DNA of 64,000 bases, taken from the NCBI RefSeq assembly GCF_022842375.1, contig NZ_JALHPR010000010.1:62001-126000 (forward strand), read 5' to 3'. The first letter of the stretch is position 1, and every line of letters starts with the position of its first letter. Origin of the DNA: Elioraea sp. Its GTDB lineage: Bacteria > Pseudomonadota > Alphaproteobacteria > Acetobacterales > Acetobacteraceae. Positions 18,714 through 27,570 of this stretch are shown one piece after another. The position numbers were made by a program, and so were the translations under genes. The notes beneath the pieces are model-generated. The model did not search any database and had not been told where the DNA came from. It worked only from the letters and a program-made list of their open reading frames with translations.

Positions 18714-18830
18714 ATGGAGCAGCGCCACGCGCATGACAGGCTCGCGCACGCCGAACGCCTCGTATCGCTTTTGCACAAGGCAGCGATGACCGCGCTCGCG
18801 TTCGTCTCGCTCTGGCTCCTGCTCCGGTAG
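18714..18830 (+). CDS. Small single-pass membrane protein, possibly SOS-induced
   Basis: A 38-residue ORF preceded by GAAGAGGGAAAG, a good ribosome site at normal spacing. The first 20 residues are polar and basic with three histidines. Residues from about 18 to 37 (LVSLLHKAAMTALAFVSLWL) are hydrophobic enough for one membrane helix, ending in a lone arginine. The LexA-type site upstream suggests damage-induced expression. The layout is like the Caulobacter SOS division inhibitor SidA, a very short inner-membrane protein, though I see no direct sequence match. The frame extends upstream to 18573, but across the operator, so the short form is preferred. Confidence 0.5.
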   Translation: MEQRHAHDRLAHAERLVSLLHKAAMTALAFVSLWLLLR

Positions 18831-18836
18831 GCGCCC

Positions 18837-19547
18837 TCAGCCGCGGATGCCCGCGGGCGGCGGCACGCAGCCCGCCCTCTCCTGGCCGCGGCAGAGGCGA
18901 TAGCGCGCCAGTTGCGCCCAGTAGCGGGCGATCGCCTGCACATCGTCCCAGCGCGAGGTATGCACCGCGATTCCGGCACGCGCGTCACGGCTGTCGACGG
19001 CAGCGCCGATCACTTCGCCCGTCACCGAATCCGTGATCCTGATCTCGCCCGAGACATGCCCGACCAACGGGTCGCTGCCGGTCAGCACGGCGGCGCCGCG
19101 CCGGGCGAGGCGGGTGATCGGCACGAAGTTCGAGACGGTGCTGAGCACAGGCGGCCCGCCCTCGCTCAACTGGGTGATGGCGGTCGCGACCACCATCGTC
19201 GTCGGGCCGGGCTGGCTGACGATCTGGAAATCCTTCGCCAGTTCCTCACGCAGCGTGGCGTGGAACAGATCGGCAGCGACCTGGCGCTGTTCCGCCGTCA
19301 ACGTCTGCTGCATGCCTGGCGGGCGCCAGAACTGCATGGGCTCGAGGATGATACGGTCATAGCGGCGGAGATGCGCGTCGGGGTTCACATAGAAGAATTG
19401 CGCCGTCTCGCCGCCAGCCCCGGGGCGGAGCAGCGCGTAGGTCTCGGCGCCGAGGAAGCCGCTCGGCGGCATGGTGCTTGTCGACGGCGCCGTGGTGGCG
19501 CATGCCCCGAGCAACAGACATGCCGCGCCGATGATCCGTCCCCGCAT
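18837..19547 (-). CDS. DUF3313 family lipoprotein
   Basis: A 236-residue protein with a lipoprotein signal ending CLLLGAC (C16). The body starts with GFLGAETYALLRPG and continues RRYDRIILEPMQFW, the typical DUF3313 pattern of a short GFL.DYS-like lead and a KVLVEPV-like strand. The family is outer-membrane or periplasmic with no defined role. The C-terminal third (SGEIRITDSVTGEVIGAAVDSR) is a repeated-strand segment seen in these proteins. It stands alone on this strand next to the DUF4157 pair. Confidence 0.8.
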   Translation of the reverse strand: MRGRIIGAACLLLGACATTAPSTSTMPPSGFLGAETYALLRPGAGGETAQFFYVNPDAHLRRYDRIILEPMQFWRPPGMQQTLTAEQRQVAADLFHATLREELAKDFQIVSQPGPTTMVVATAITQLSEGGPPVLSTVSNFVPITRLARRGAAVLTGSDPLVGHVSGEIRITDSVTGEVIGAAVDSRDARAGIAVHTSRWDDVQAIARYWAQLARYRLCRGQERAGCVPPPAGIRG

Positions 19548-19647
19548 CCGGTTGTTCCCCCTGCCCTGGCCTGCCCCGCATGCGCCGGGGCAGGTGCATC
19601 AGCGCACGGATCCCGCCCGCGCTCCATCCGTTTCGGCGAAGCGACGA

Positions 19648-20670
19648 TCAGTCGAGGATGACGCCGAACCGGGCCGCGAGGGCAGCGACCGCCGCACGGG
19701 GCCCGGGGGCGCGGGCGAAGGCGGCCCGCGCCTCCGCCATCCGCCCCGCCTTGGCGTGCAGCATGCCGATGATCTGCGCATTCGCCGCCGTGCCGCGCGC
19801 GTCATCCTCCGCCGCCAGGGCGGTGATCATCGCCTCCGGGCTCGCCCGCGCCGCGAACCAGGGCAGCGCGTGGTGCGCGAGGTCGGCTGCGATCCGTGCG
19901 CCGAGGGCTGCGTCATCGGTGTCGGGGCGAAGCGCGTAGGCCTGCCCCTCCTTGCCCCAGAGCGAGGCGATGGGGCGGACGACCGCGGGCATCCCCTCGG
20001 TGATCAGCGTGCGATAGGAGGGCCGCGCCGAGGAGAAGGGACCGAAGGCGATGCCGACGGCAAGGTCGAACGCTGCCTCGACCGGGGTGGCGAAGCGCGA
20101 CACCTCGTGCGTCACCATGTCCGCCCGCACGCCCTCCATCCTGAGCGCGAGCGCCTTCGTCGTGCGGAAGCCAGCGGCCCGCAGCAGCGGGTGGATATCG
20201 CGGGCGAGCACCCCCTCGATCCGCGCGCGGAGATCGGCGGTGCGCGTTCCCACCAGCGCGGCACCGGCAGCATCGGACGCGGCCTGGGCGAGCGCATCGA
20301 CCGTGACCGGCCCGCCCCCGATTGCGGAAAGCCCGGCAAGCCCGCCGGCGAGAGCGACCGTCCCGCCCGCCATCGGTGTTGCCCCGGCACGCGGCATGGC
20401 CGCAAAGGATGCGACCCCAGCGACGGCGCCGAGCAGCGTCAGCACGTGGTCGGCCGCGGCCTCCACCAACGAACGCGCCGCGCCGCCGCCCCAGGGAACG
20501 AACACGGCTTCGCCGCCGAGCGTGACGGCGAGGCCGCGCGCAGCACCCACCGCCTCGGCCAGCCTCACACCGTCGAGCACCAGCGTCGTGCCGCCATCGC
20601 CCGCCATGACGGCAGCGAGCCTCGCCTCGCGGAGCAGCGCGAGCACCGTCGTCGCATCACCCGCGTTCAT
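19648..20670 (-). CDS. Unknown protein, coupled partner of the DUF4157 gene
   Basis: A 340-residue protein I do not recognise. Its ATG overlaps the stop codon of the DUF4157 gene (ATGA), so translation is probably coupled. The N-terminal third is alanine-rich with hydrophobic glycine stretches (about residues 75-125), perhaps membrane-interacting. The middle segment [19 protein letters not shown] followed by [16 protein letters not shown] weakly recalls DUF4304. The C-terminus is helical and repeat-like. Given the coupling it could be a chaperone, adaptor or immunity protein for its neighbour; this is inference from position only. Confidence 0.6.
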   Translation of the reverse strand: MNAGDATTVLALLREARLAAVMAGDGGTTLVLDGVRLAEAVGAARGLAVTLGGEAVFVPWGGGAARSLVEAAADHVLTLLGAVAGVASFAAMPRAGATPMAGGTVALAGGLAGLSAIGGGPVTVDALAQAASDAAGAALVGTRTADLRARIEGVLARDIHPLLRAAGFRTTKALALRMEGVRADMVTHEVSRFATPVEAAFDLAVGIAFGPFSSARPSYRTLITEGMPAVVRPIASLWGKEGQAYALRPDTDDAALGARIAADLAHHALPWFAARASPEAMITALAAEDDARGTAANAQIIGMLHAKAGRMAEARAAFARAPGPRAAVAALAARFGVILD

Positions 20671-22439
20671 GCGATGCCGAGGGACTGCATCCTCGCCTCG
20701 ATGCCGGCAGCACCCGCCTCGTCACCGGCGCTGCGCAGCGCGGCGATGCCGCTGGTCAGCGCGCGCCGGCCGCGGGTTTCGCTGAACCCCTCCGTCGCCA
20801 GACTGGTCACGGCATTCTTGATCGCATCGATGTCGGTCAACGGCGACAGCGCGGCGAGCAGCTGGTCACCCGGTGCGTCCGGGATGCTGCCGACGGCAGC
20901 GGTGACGGAGCGCGGCATCGCATCGCCAGGCAGGTCGTAGGCAGAGCCGGTCGCATCCCTGTCGGCCGCCTCGGGGAAGGTCGCGCGCGCCACCGTATCC
21001 GCCGCGGCGGGAAGGCCGGGCGTCGAGAAGCCAAGCAGGGCGAGGATGCCGGCGGCGGATGCGCCCAGGGCCACCACCGAGGCGACGACACCGACCGTCG
21101 AGGTCCCGGCGGAGGGAGCCTCGGCCAGGATCGATGCGATGAGCGCGACGATTGCGACCACGAGGATGACGAGCAGCGCGAGCAGGGCAAGGACGCGGCT
21201 GTTCTCCTCGCCCCATTCCACGATGTCGCCGATCACGCCGCTGATCCAGCGCGCGACCGCGCGGCCGCCGGCGATGACGCCATCGATCAGCTCGTTCATC
21301 GTCTCGCGCAGCGCATCGAGCTGCTTCTTCAAGTCCTTCAACGCCTTCTTCAGCAACACGAGCCAGGCCGGGTTCAGCGTGCCGATGCCCGTGCACCAGT
21401 AGACGACGGCGCCAAGCGCATCGCCCTCGATCCAGAGCTGCTTCAGCGGGTCACCGGCAAAGGGTCCGAGCGCGATGCCGGTGCTGGTGAAGGAGGAGAG
21501 ATTGAGCGGCAGCCCAGCCTTCGTCATCAGGCCGACGTCGGTATGGTAGGCGACGTCATCGGGGTCCACCGGGCCGCGCGCCATCGACTCGTCATGCCGC
21601 AGCACGTAGTGGGCGGCTTCCCTGGCAGCGACGGTCGAGCCCGTGGCGGTCGACTTGATCTCGCCGATCGACACGCTCGCCGAATTGTTGCGCCAGAGAT
21701 CCGCATAGCCACGGGGAAGATGCGGGAACGAGGGAGCGCCCATGAACAGCTTGGTCGCACGCGGGATGCCCTTGGGCGGAATGCCGAGGCTCGAGGCGAT
21801 CTGGCCATGCGCGATCGTGCCGGCGATCCATGGCGGAAGCGGAATGGTCCAGTTGTGGCAGTTGGTCGGCGTGCCATCATGCGTGCAGGCGCGCTGGAGC
21901 ATCGCCCCGCCCTTCGCCTGCTGCGCGACGTGGACGAGCTCATGCGCCAGCAGCGCGCGGCCCGATGGCGTCTCGGGCGCATAGTGGCCATCGGCGAAGA
22001 CGATGTCGCGCCCGACCGTGAAGGCCCGCGCGCCGACCGACCGCGCGGCGCGGTCAGCCCCCGCGCCGCGATGGATGCGCGCGGAGGCCGCCGCAGCCGA
22101 GAGCCCTGGTCCGACAGCTGCGCGCGACGCGCCATCGAGGCCATGCGAGGGGCTGGCAAGTCCCGCGTGAACGGCCGGCGGGGCGAGTGCGGGGGTTGCA
22201 GCCCCGGCCGCGGCGGCGCGGTGGAGCTTCTCCTCCTCCACCTCGCAGTCGGCGCAGGCCCGCTGCACGGCCGGCGGCGCGGCCATCACGGGGGGCGGCG
22301 CGGCTGCGCGGGCGAGAACGGTCTCGGCCACGGCTTCGGCCTCGCGCTCCGCCGCGTCGTTGGCCGGTGCGACGACGAGCGAAGCTGGCCGCGCCGGCGG
22401 GGCATGCCCGGTGACGGCCGGTGAAGCTGCCTGCCGCAT
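20667..22439 (-). CDS. DUF4157 (eCIS core) protein with possible nuclease-like middle and membrane segments
   Basis: A 590-residue protein. Residues about 120-175 form a DUF4157 domain, with [18 protein letters not shown] and the zinc-protease-like HELVH (166-170). DUF4157 typically marks proteins associated with extracellular contractile injection systems. Residues 243-262 (GYADLW ... IGEIKS; D247, E260, K262) resemble a D...ExK nuclease active site, a tentative reading. Two hydrophobic helices follow at about 416-438 and 448-471. The N-terminal 110 residues are Ala/Pro-rich linker with CADCEVEEE. No sheath, tube, baseplate or ATPase gene is present nearby. GGAGTGAGGA precedes the start. Confidence 0.8.
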   Translation of the reverse strand: MRQAASPAVTGHAPPARPASLVVAPANDAAEREAEAVAETVLARAAAPPPVMAAPPAVQRACADCEVEEEKLHRAAAAGAATPALAPPAVHAGLASPSHGLDGASRAAVGPGLSAAAASARIHRGAGADRAARSVGARAFTVGRDIVFADGHYAPETPSGRALLAHELVHVAQQAKGGAMLQRACTHDGTPTNCHNWTIPLPPWIAGTIAHGQIASSLGIPPKGIPRATKLFMGAPSFPHLPRGYADLWRNNSASVSIGEIKSTATGSTVAAREAAHYVLRHDESMARGPVDPDDVAYHTDVGLMTKAGLPLNLSSFTSTGIALGPFAGDPLKQLWIEGDALGAVVYWCTGIGTLNPAWLVLLKKALKDLKKQLDALRETMNELIDGVIAGGRAVARWISGVIGDIVEWGEENSRVLALLALLVILVVAIVALIASILAEAPSAGTSTVGVVASVVALGASAAGILALLGFSTPGLPAAADTVARATFPEAADRDATGSAYDLPGDAMPRSVTAAVGSIPDAPGDQLLAALSPLTDIDAIKNAVTSLATEGFSETRGRRALTSGIAALRSAGDEAGAAGIEARMQSLGIA

Positions 22440-22506
22440 TCCTCACTCCTCGCGAGCGCAATCATGACGCTCAGGCACCGACCATAGCACGCAACGGCGG
22501 CGGCCT

Positions 22507-23283
22507 CTACACAACCGCGTTCAGCGACCAGTCATACGCATCCTCGGCGATACGCGCTGCCGGCCCGAGACGTGCGGCAAGCGCAGGGCCCGCGTAGCGG
22601 CGGATATGCGCGACGGTCCCCTGGGCCCCGCCGAAATCCTCGGCGAACCACGTGTAGATGGAGGAGACGCGCAAGCCCCCGTCCGCCCGCACCGTGACGC
22701 CGCGCGGATGGTTCACGAAGGCGCTGGCGGCCGTCTCGAGCTCACGGTCGAGCGTCGCTGCCTCCCACGGCACGGGGCGGAGATTGGGGCAGCCATTCGC
22801 CGCGCAGTTGACCGCATAGTGAACGCGCGGATCGCGGAAGGTCGGGCGCATGATCACGTGCTCGATGTCGTCGAGCGAAAGCCTCCGCCCCTCCACCGTG
22901 ACGAGCCTGGTACGCCACGGCCCGAACCAGCCCTTCGGGTCGAACGGCACGCCGCGCGACTTGATGTCCTTGATCGAGCCGACGGGGAAATGATCGAGCA
23001 CCTCCTTCAGCGTCAGCGCGTTGTAGAGATTGGCCCAGAAGGCGAAGGCCTCGTCGCGTGCCATGCGCGAGGGCGTGCGCGCCGCCTCGCCCTCGATCCA
23101 GCGCGCGAGTGCCGCGCGGTCCTCCGCCAGCGCGGCCCACGCGGCATAGCGCACGCGGTTGATGCCATCCACGCCGACAACGACATGCCGGGCGAGAAGT
23201 GCCGCGAACACCTCAGCCGCCCGTGCGGGTCCAGCCAGCATCAGGGCGGGGGCGGCAAGCAGCACAGCGCGACGCGACATCAT
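22507..23283 (-). CDS. DUF547 family exported protein
   Basis: A 258-residue protein with two arginines and a hydrophobic signal ending near PARA (about residue 24). The DUF547 core includes AFWANLYNALTLKEVLDHFP and the conserved cysteine segment HYAVNCAANGCPNLRP. DUF547 proteins are thought to be thiol-peptidase-like, from the conserved Cys/His layout, but activity is not established. I chose ATG 23283 behind AGGAGAAAG; another ATG at 23298 overlaps the preceding gene's stop. It forms an operon with the TVP38 and flavin reductase genes, a grouping I recall from other bacteria. Confidence 0.88.
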   Translation of the reverse strand: MMSRRAVLLAAPALMLAGPARAAEVFAALLARHVVVGVDGINRVRYAAWAALAEDRAALARWIEGEAARTPSRMARDEAFAFWANLYNALTLKEVLDHFPVGSIKDIKSRGVPFDPKGWFGPWRTRLVTVEGRRLSLDDIEHVIMRPTFRDPRVHYAVNCAANGCPNLRPVPWEAATLDRELETAASAFVNHPRGVTVRADGGLRVSSIYTWFAEDFGGAQGTVAHIRRYAGPALAARLGPAARIAEDAYDWSLNAVV

Positions 23284-23294
23284 ATGCTTTCTCC

Positions 23295-23996
23295 TCATGA
23301 ACGTGCGAACCGGGCCTTGAGCGGGATCGCGGCCAGCGACAATGCCGCCAGGCCGACGAGTGCGCCGATCACGCGCGGGGTGAGCACCGCGCGCACATCG
23401 AACGCACCGCCGAGTGCGAGCACATCGCCAAGCCCCGCACCGGCGAGGGTGAACACCGCCGTCCCCGGCAGGATGCCGATGAACGTCGTCACCACGTAGG
23501 TGACGAGCTTCACGCCGACGAAGGCGGGAACGAGGTTCACCAGGAAGAAGGGAAAGATCGGCACGAGCCTGAGCACGAGCAGGTAGGACCCCGCGTTGCG
23601 GCGGATCGCCGCCGCCAGCGCCTCCGCCCTCGGCCCGAGCCTGGCCAGCGCATCCTCGCCGAAGATGGTTCGCGCGAGCAGGAACACCGCCGTCGCGCCG
23701 ATCGTCGCGCCGACCACCGTCAGCGCCGTGCCAGCGACGGGCCCGAACAGGAACCCCCCGGAGAGGGTGAGGAACACCGCACCCGGAACGGAGAAGGCGA
23801 CGGCCGCGACGTAGACGCCGACGAAGGCGAGCGCGGCCAGCGTCCAGTTCGCCGCGACGAAGCCCGTCAGCGTCTCGCGGTGCCGCGCGAGCGTGTCGAG
23901 CGAGAGATGATCCGCCAAGCCGCTCGCACGCAGCCCCGCGATCACCGCGATGATGCCGAGGACGATCCAGAGCCGCCGGTCCCGCAGAATGCGCAT
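23295..23996 (-). CDS. TVP38/TMEM64 family membrane protein
   Basis: A 233-residue inner-membrane protein with about five or six hydrophobic segments. It has the VTT/SNARE-associated signature: GAVFLTLSGGFLFGPVAGTA followed by GATIGATAVFLLAR, then the re-entrant FFLVNLVPAFVGVKLVTYV region. Related proteins act in lipid scrambling or small-molecule transport. The gene sits between the disulfide reductase (11 bp upstream) and DUF547 (overlapping or adjacent), so the three are very likely cotranscribed and function together. Confidence 0.9.
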   Translation of the reverse strand: MRILRDRRLWIVLGIIAVIAGLRASGLADHLSLDTLARHRETLTGFVAANWTLAALAFVGVYVAAVAFSVPGAVFLTLSGGFLFGPVAGTALTVVGATIGATAVFLLARTIFGEDALARLGPRAEALAAAIRRNAGSYLLVLRLVPIFPFFLVNLVPAFVGVKLVTYVVTTFIGILPGTAVFTLAGAGLGDVLALGGAFDVRAVLTPRVIGALVGLAALSLAAIPLKARFARS

Positions 23997-24007
23997 GGTC
24001 GTTTTCC

Positions 24008-25474
24008 TTACGGCAGGAAGCGCTGGAGCAGGCCGACGATGCGGCGCGTGCGCGCGCCGAACAGTGTCGGCGTGTAGAAGCGGCCGGCGGCGCGCTTGGA
24101 GATCTCGGCCATCGTCGGGTACGGCGCGAGCGACGACGCGACGGCGCCGATCGCAAGCTTCCGCTGGATCGCCAGCCCCCAGAGGCCGAGCATCTCGCCG
24201 GCCCGCGGTGCGACGATCGTGGCACCCAGGATGCGCCCGCGCTTGCCGAGCACCACCTTGATCAGCCCGTCCGTCTCACGCTCGGCCTGCGCGCGATCGT
24301 TGCCCGAAAGCTGCTCGACCAGCACCGAGACGTCGTGGCCCGCCTTGCGCGCCTCGGCCTCGGTCAGCCCGGCATGGGCGAGCTCAGGGTCGGTGTAGGT
24401 GACCCAGGGCAGGGCGGCGTAGTCGGTCTTCACCGGCAGGCCGAACAGCGCGCTGCGGATGACGAGCCCCGCGTGGTAGCCGGCGATGTGGGTGAATTGC
24501 GGCCCGCCCGCGACATCGCCGATCGCGAAGACGGCGCGGTTGCTGGTACGCAACCCCGCATCGACGGTGATGCCGCGCGGCGTATGGGCGATGCCCGCCT
24601 CCTCGAGGCCGAGGCCCGCCACGTTCGCCTTCCGCCCTGCCGCGACCAGCAGGTGGGTACCCGCGATGACGGCATCGCCGAGTGTCACCGCCACGCCATC
24701 GGCGCTGCGCGCGATGCCGGCGATCTTCGCCTGCTCGATGAGGGTGACGCCCTCCTCCACGAGCCGCGCGCGCACGACGGCGACCGCCTCCGGCTCGTCA
24801 CGCACCAGGATCGTTCCGACATCGATCAGCGTCACCGCAGCGCCCAGCCTGCGGAAGGCCTGCGCCATCTCGATGCCGATCGGCCCGCCGCCGATCACGA
24901 TGAGATGGCCGGGCCGCTCGGTCAGCCCGAACACGGTCTCGTTCGTCAGGAAGGGCGTGTCGGCCAGGCCCGGGATCGGCGGCACGGCGGCGGCGGAGCC
25001 GGTGGCAACAACGAAGCGGCGGGCGCGGATGCGCTCGCCCCCCGCCTCGACCTCGCCGGGGCCGGTGAAGCGCGCAGCGGCCTGGATGACGGTGACGCCA
25101 AGTCCCTCGAACCGCGCGACGCTGTCATGCGGGGCAATGGCGGCGATCACGCCATGCACATGCGCGTGCACCTGGCTGAAATCGATGTCCGGCTGAGGGC
25201 CGTTCACGCCGAACCGGCCACCGCCGCGCACCGCCGCCGCCGCATGCGCCGCGGCGATCAGCGCCTTGGAGGGAACGCACCCGGTGTTCAGGCAATCCCC
25301 GCCCATCAGGTGCTTCTCGACCAGCACCACAGCAGCGCCCATCTGCGCCGCCCCCGCCGCGACCGAAAGCCCACCGGAGCCAGCGCCGATGATGCAGAGA
25401 TCGGCATTCAGCACGCCATCCTTCCGCCAGGGGCGCCGGCCGGGGGAGGTGGGGCTGGGTGTCGGGTCGGTCAC
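24008..25474 (-). CDS. FAD-dependent pyridine nucleotide-disulfide oxidoreductase (MerA-like class I)
   Basis: A 488-residue flavoenzyme. The FAD motif is CIIGAGSGGLSVAAG (about residues 27-41), the redox pair CLNTGC (C61, C66) is followed by VPSK, and the NAD(P) motif is IGGGPIGIEMAQAF. The C-terminal dimer segment reads LAPYPTMAEISKRAA: tyrosine stands where dihydrolipoamide dehydrogenases have histidine, which is the mercuric-reductase-like form. The C-terminal vicinal cysteine pair and N-terminal HMA domain of true MerA are absent, so mercury reduction is not supported. It heads an operon with TVP38 and DUF547 genes. Confidence 0.9.
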   Translation of the reverse strand: MTDPTPSPTSPGRRPWRKDGVLNADLCIIGAGSGGLSVAAGAAQMGAAVVLVEKHLMGGDCLNTGCVPSKALIAAAHAAAAVRGGGRFGVNGPQPDIDFSQVHAHVHGVIAAIAPHDSVARFEGLGVTVIQAAARFTGPGEVEAGGERIRARRFVVATGSAAAVPPIPGLADTPFLTNETVFGLTERPGHLIVIGGGPIGIEMAQAFRRLGAAVTLIDVGTILVRDEPEAVAVVRARLVEEGVTLIEQAKIAGIARSADGVAVTLGDAVIAGTHLLVAAGRKANVAGLGLEEAGIAHTPRGITVDAGLRTSNRAVFAIGDVAGGPQFTHIAGYHAGLVIRSALFGLPVKTDYAALPWVTYTDPELAHAGLTEAEARKAGHDVSVLVEQLSGNDRAQAERETDGLIKVVLGKRGRILGATIVAPRAGEMLGLWGLAIQRKLAIGAVASSLAPYPTMAEISKRAAGRFYTPTLFGARTRRIVGLLQRFLP

Positions 25475-25605
25475 GATGGTTCTCCGCCGGGGCCTGGCCC
25501 GGGCTGTGCGCGCGCTGTGTCAGCACAGGGTTCGCAGCCAGGGCGGCGGAGGTTACCAGACGATCTGACATCACGGCGCGCATGCGCCGCGCCGTCACAC
25601 GCCGA

Positions 25606-26256
25606 TCAGTCGTTCAAGAGCGCGTCGATCGCCGCTTGGGCAAGATCGTTGCCAACCTTCTCCGGGGCGGCACCGACCTCGGGCAGCGTGCTCATCAGCG
25701 CCTTCACCTCGAGCTTCGGCCCGGCGCCGCCCTCGGGCTCCGGCAGGAACTGCTCGAGCACAGACTCGACCTGCTGGAGATGCTGGATGGCGCGGCGGAT
25801 GCGCTGTCCGGTGACGTCCTGGAAGCTGCACGCCTCGAAGATCGAGTTCACCCTGGCCGCAAGCACCGGCCCGGCCTTGGCATCGATGGTGCCGGCCTTG
25901 ATCCAGGCCTCGACCGAGATCTGGATCTCCTCAGCCGCCTCCATGATCGTGTTGGCCGCGATCTCGGTCGCCTCGACCACCGCCTCGAGCTCGATGCCGC
26001 TGTTGCGCGTCTGCGCCGCCGGCACGGCGACCAGGCCCGCGACCGTGTCGTGCACGCGCTGAAGCTCGCGCGAGAGCTTCTCCTCGGTCATGTCGGTCAA
26101 CTGAACATGCGCGTCGACCTCGGCCGACAGCTCGGCGATCCGGCGGTCGACGAAGCGGCGAAGATCGGAAAACAGCGGCTCGAGCTCGGCGCGGACGGCC
26201 GTGCGCAGCGTTCCCTCGAGGGTCTGGTCCATGCCCTGTTCCGCCTCCACGTTCAT
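25606..26256 (-). CDS. CheZ-like protein phosphatase
   Basis: A 216-residue, mostly alpha-helical protein. The segment IFEACSFQDVTGQRIRRAI matches the CheZ active-site helix, with D147 and Q151 in the places of the E. coli residues that position water for CheY-P hydrolysis. The C-terminal tail DLAQAAIDALLND resembles the CheY-binding tail. A long central coiled coil (about 85-175) would form the dimer hairpin. No cheA, cheY or flagellar gene is in the window, so it is an orphan here. It is divergent from the unknown three-gene cassette, with about 140 bp between starts. Confidence 0.82.
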   Translation of the reverse strand: MNVEAEQGMDQTLEGTLRTAVRAELEPLFSDLRRFVDRRIAELSAEVDAHVQLTDMTEEKLSRELQRVHDTVAGLVAVPAAQTRNSGIELEAVVEATEIAANTIMEAAEEIQISVEAWIKAGTIDAKAGPVLAARVNSIFEACSFQDVTGQRIRRAIQHLQQVESVLEQFLPEPEGGAGPKLEVKALMSTLPEVGAAPEKVGNDLAQAAIDALLND

Positions 26257-26397
26257 CCGCCTCGATCCTCAGGTGTTGCCGGCACGCGGACCCTGCCCGA
26301 GATGGGTGAAGACAGGATTACCGTGCCATGGCGGTTGCCCAGGCCACGGCAGGGCTGGCATCGTTGCCATGCAGGAATGGGCAGGGGAGGGCGCAGG

Positions 26398-27570
26398 ATG
26401 CGCCGTGGCGTGGCAGGTCTGGGCGTGCTGATCGTGCTGGCGGCGCTGCCGGCCCATGATGCGCACGCCCAGGCACCGCGCGAGGCAAGCCCGCCGGAGC
26501 TCGTGTTCCGCTGGCTCGCCGACCTTTTCGGGCCCTATGCCGCGGCGGCGCTGATCTTCCTTGCGCTGCCCGCGGCGGGTTTCCTCGGCAAGTGGGTGTT
26601 CGACGAGGTGAAGGCCGCGAACGCCAAGCGGCGCGACTTCGTGGCGAAAACCTCCGACAAGGTGGTCGGCCTCGCCTGGGACCACTACTGGGCACTCGCC
26701 AACGCCACCGGCACGCTGGCGGGGCACCTCAACAACCATCTCAGGCTGGTCGATGCCCATCTCCTGGTGGTCTGGGACGATCCGAAGGCGATGCAGGAGC
26801 GGATGCGCGCAATCGCAGGCGACACCGAGGGCGAGAGCTTCGTCTCCTTCGTCAGGCTGCTGCATGCGTTCGAGCGGTTCCAGTTCCGCGGCAGCAACAC
26901 CTATCTCCTGCCGCACCACGCCGCCGGCGAGGCGCTGCGCAGGCTGTACAACCGCTTCATCGGCAGCCTCGGCACGCAGATGGGCCGGTCGCTGACGCCG
27001 ATCAGGCTTGCGATCGAGCGCAAGCTCGTGCCCGCGACCGGTCACGGCGAGGCAGCCAAGCCGCCAGATCTCGGCTCCGCCCAGTTCGAGACCAAGACGT
27101 GGTTCACCATCGGCGACCGGCTCGCCGCCGCCGACTGGAACGACGCCGAGCTGCAGGAGCGGCTCGACACAGCCCGCGCACGCTATCGCACTTGGCTCGC
27201 GACCGAGCCGGCGGCGGTGGCCGAGGCAGCCGACAGCCTGCACGCCTTCTCGCGGCTGCTCACGCATGAGCTCGCCGTGCTGCACGCCGTCTGGCACCAC
27301 GATCGCGGGCCGATGGCGATGACCGACAGCTGGCGGCAGGTCGAGGCCGCCGTCGCCTCCCGCGCGTGGCCTGGGGTGCTGGATGACCGCGCGGCCGAGA
27401 CGGTGCGGCGCGCGCGCTCGGTCTCGTCGTACTTCGCCCCGCTCGGCGGCATCGCAGAGGCGCCGCCGGCGGAGCGCACGCGCCAGGGCGGGGCGGCACC
27501 GGCGCAGCCAGGCCGCGGGCCGGAGCAGGATCGTATGCCCGGGCTGCCCAGCGCAGGGGGCGCGGGCTAG
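26398..27570 (+). CDS. Unknown membrane-anchored protein, first gene of a three-gene cassette
   Basis: A 390-residue protein with GGGGAGGGCGCAGG before the ATG. It starts with a signal peptide or first helix (VAGLGVLIVLAALPAHDAHA), then a clear membrane segment at about residues 48-68. The rest is a cytoplasmic or periplasmic helical domain rich in Trp, His and Arg, with AWDHYWALANATGTLAGHL and AFERFQFRGSNTYLLP. The last 40 residues are disordered and proline-rich. I recognise no family. The next gene starts on the base after its stop codon, so they are one unit. Confidence 0.75.
   Translation: MRRGVAGLGVLIVLAALPAHDAHAQAPREASPPELVFRWLADLFGPYAAAALIFLALPAAGFLGKWVFDEVKAANAKRRDFVAKTSDKVVGLAWDHYWALANATGTLAGHLNNHLRLVDAHLLVVWDDPKAMQERMRAIAGDTEGESFVSFVRLLHAFERFQFRGSNTYLLPHHAAGEALRRLYNRFIGSLGTQMGRSLTPIRLAIERKLVPATGHGEAAKPPDLGSAQFETKTWFTIGDRLAAADWNDAELQERLDTARARYRTWLATEPAAVAEAADSLHAFSRLLTHELAVLHAVWHHDRGPMAMTDSWRQVEAAVASRAWPGVLDDRAAETVRRARSVSSYFAPLGGIAEAPPAERTRQGGAAPAQPGRGPEQDRMPGLPSAGGAG

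Noticed and set aside
20667-22439. Complete contractile injection system locus
   Set aside because: Only the DUF4157 gene is recognisable; neighbours are unrelated housekeeping or unknown genes.
24008-25474. Mercuric reductase and a mer operon
   Set aside because: The C-terminal cysteine pair, HMA domain and other mer genes are missing.
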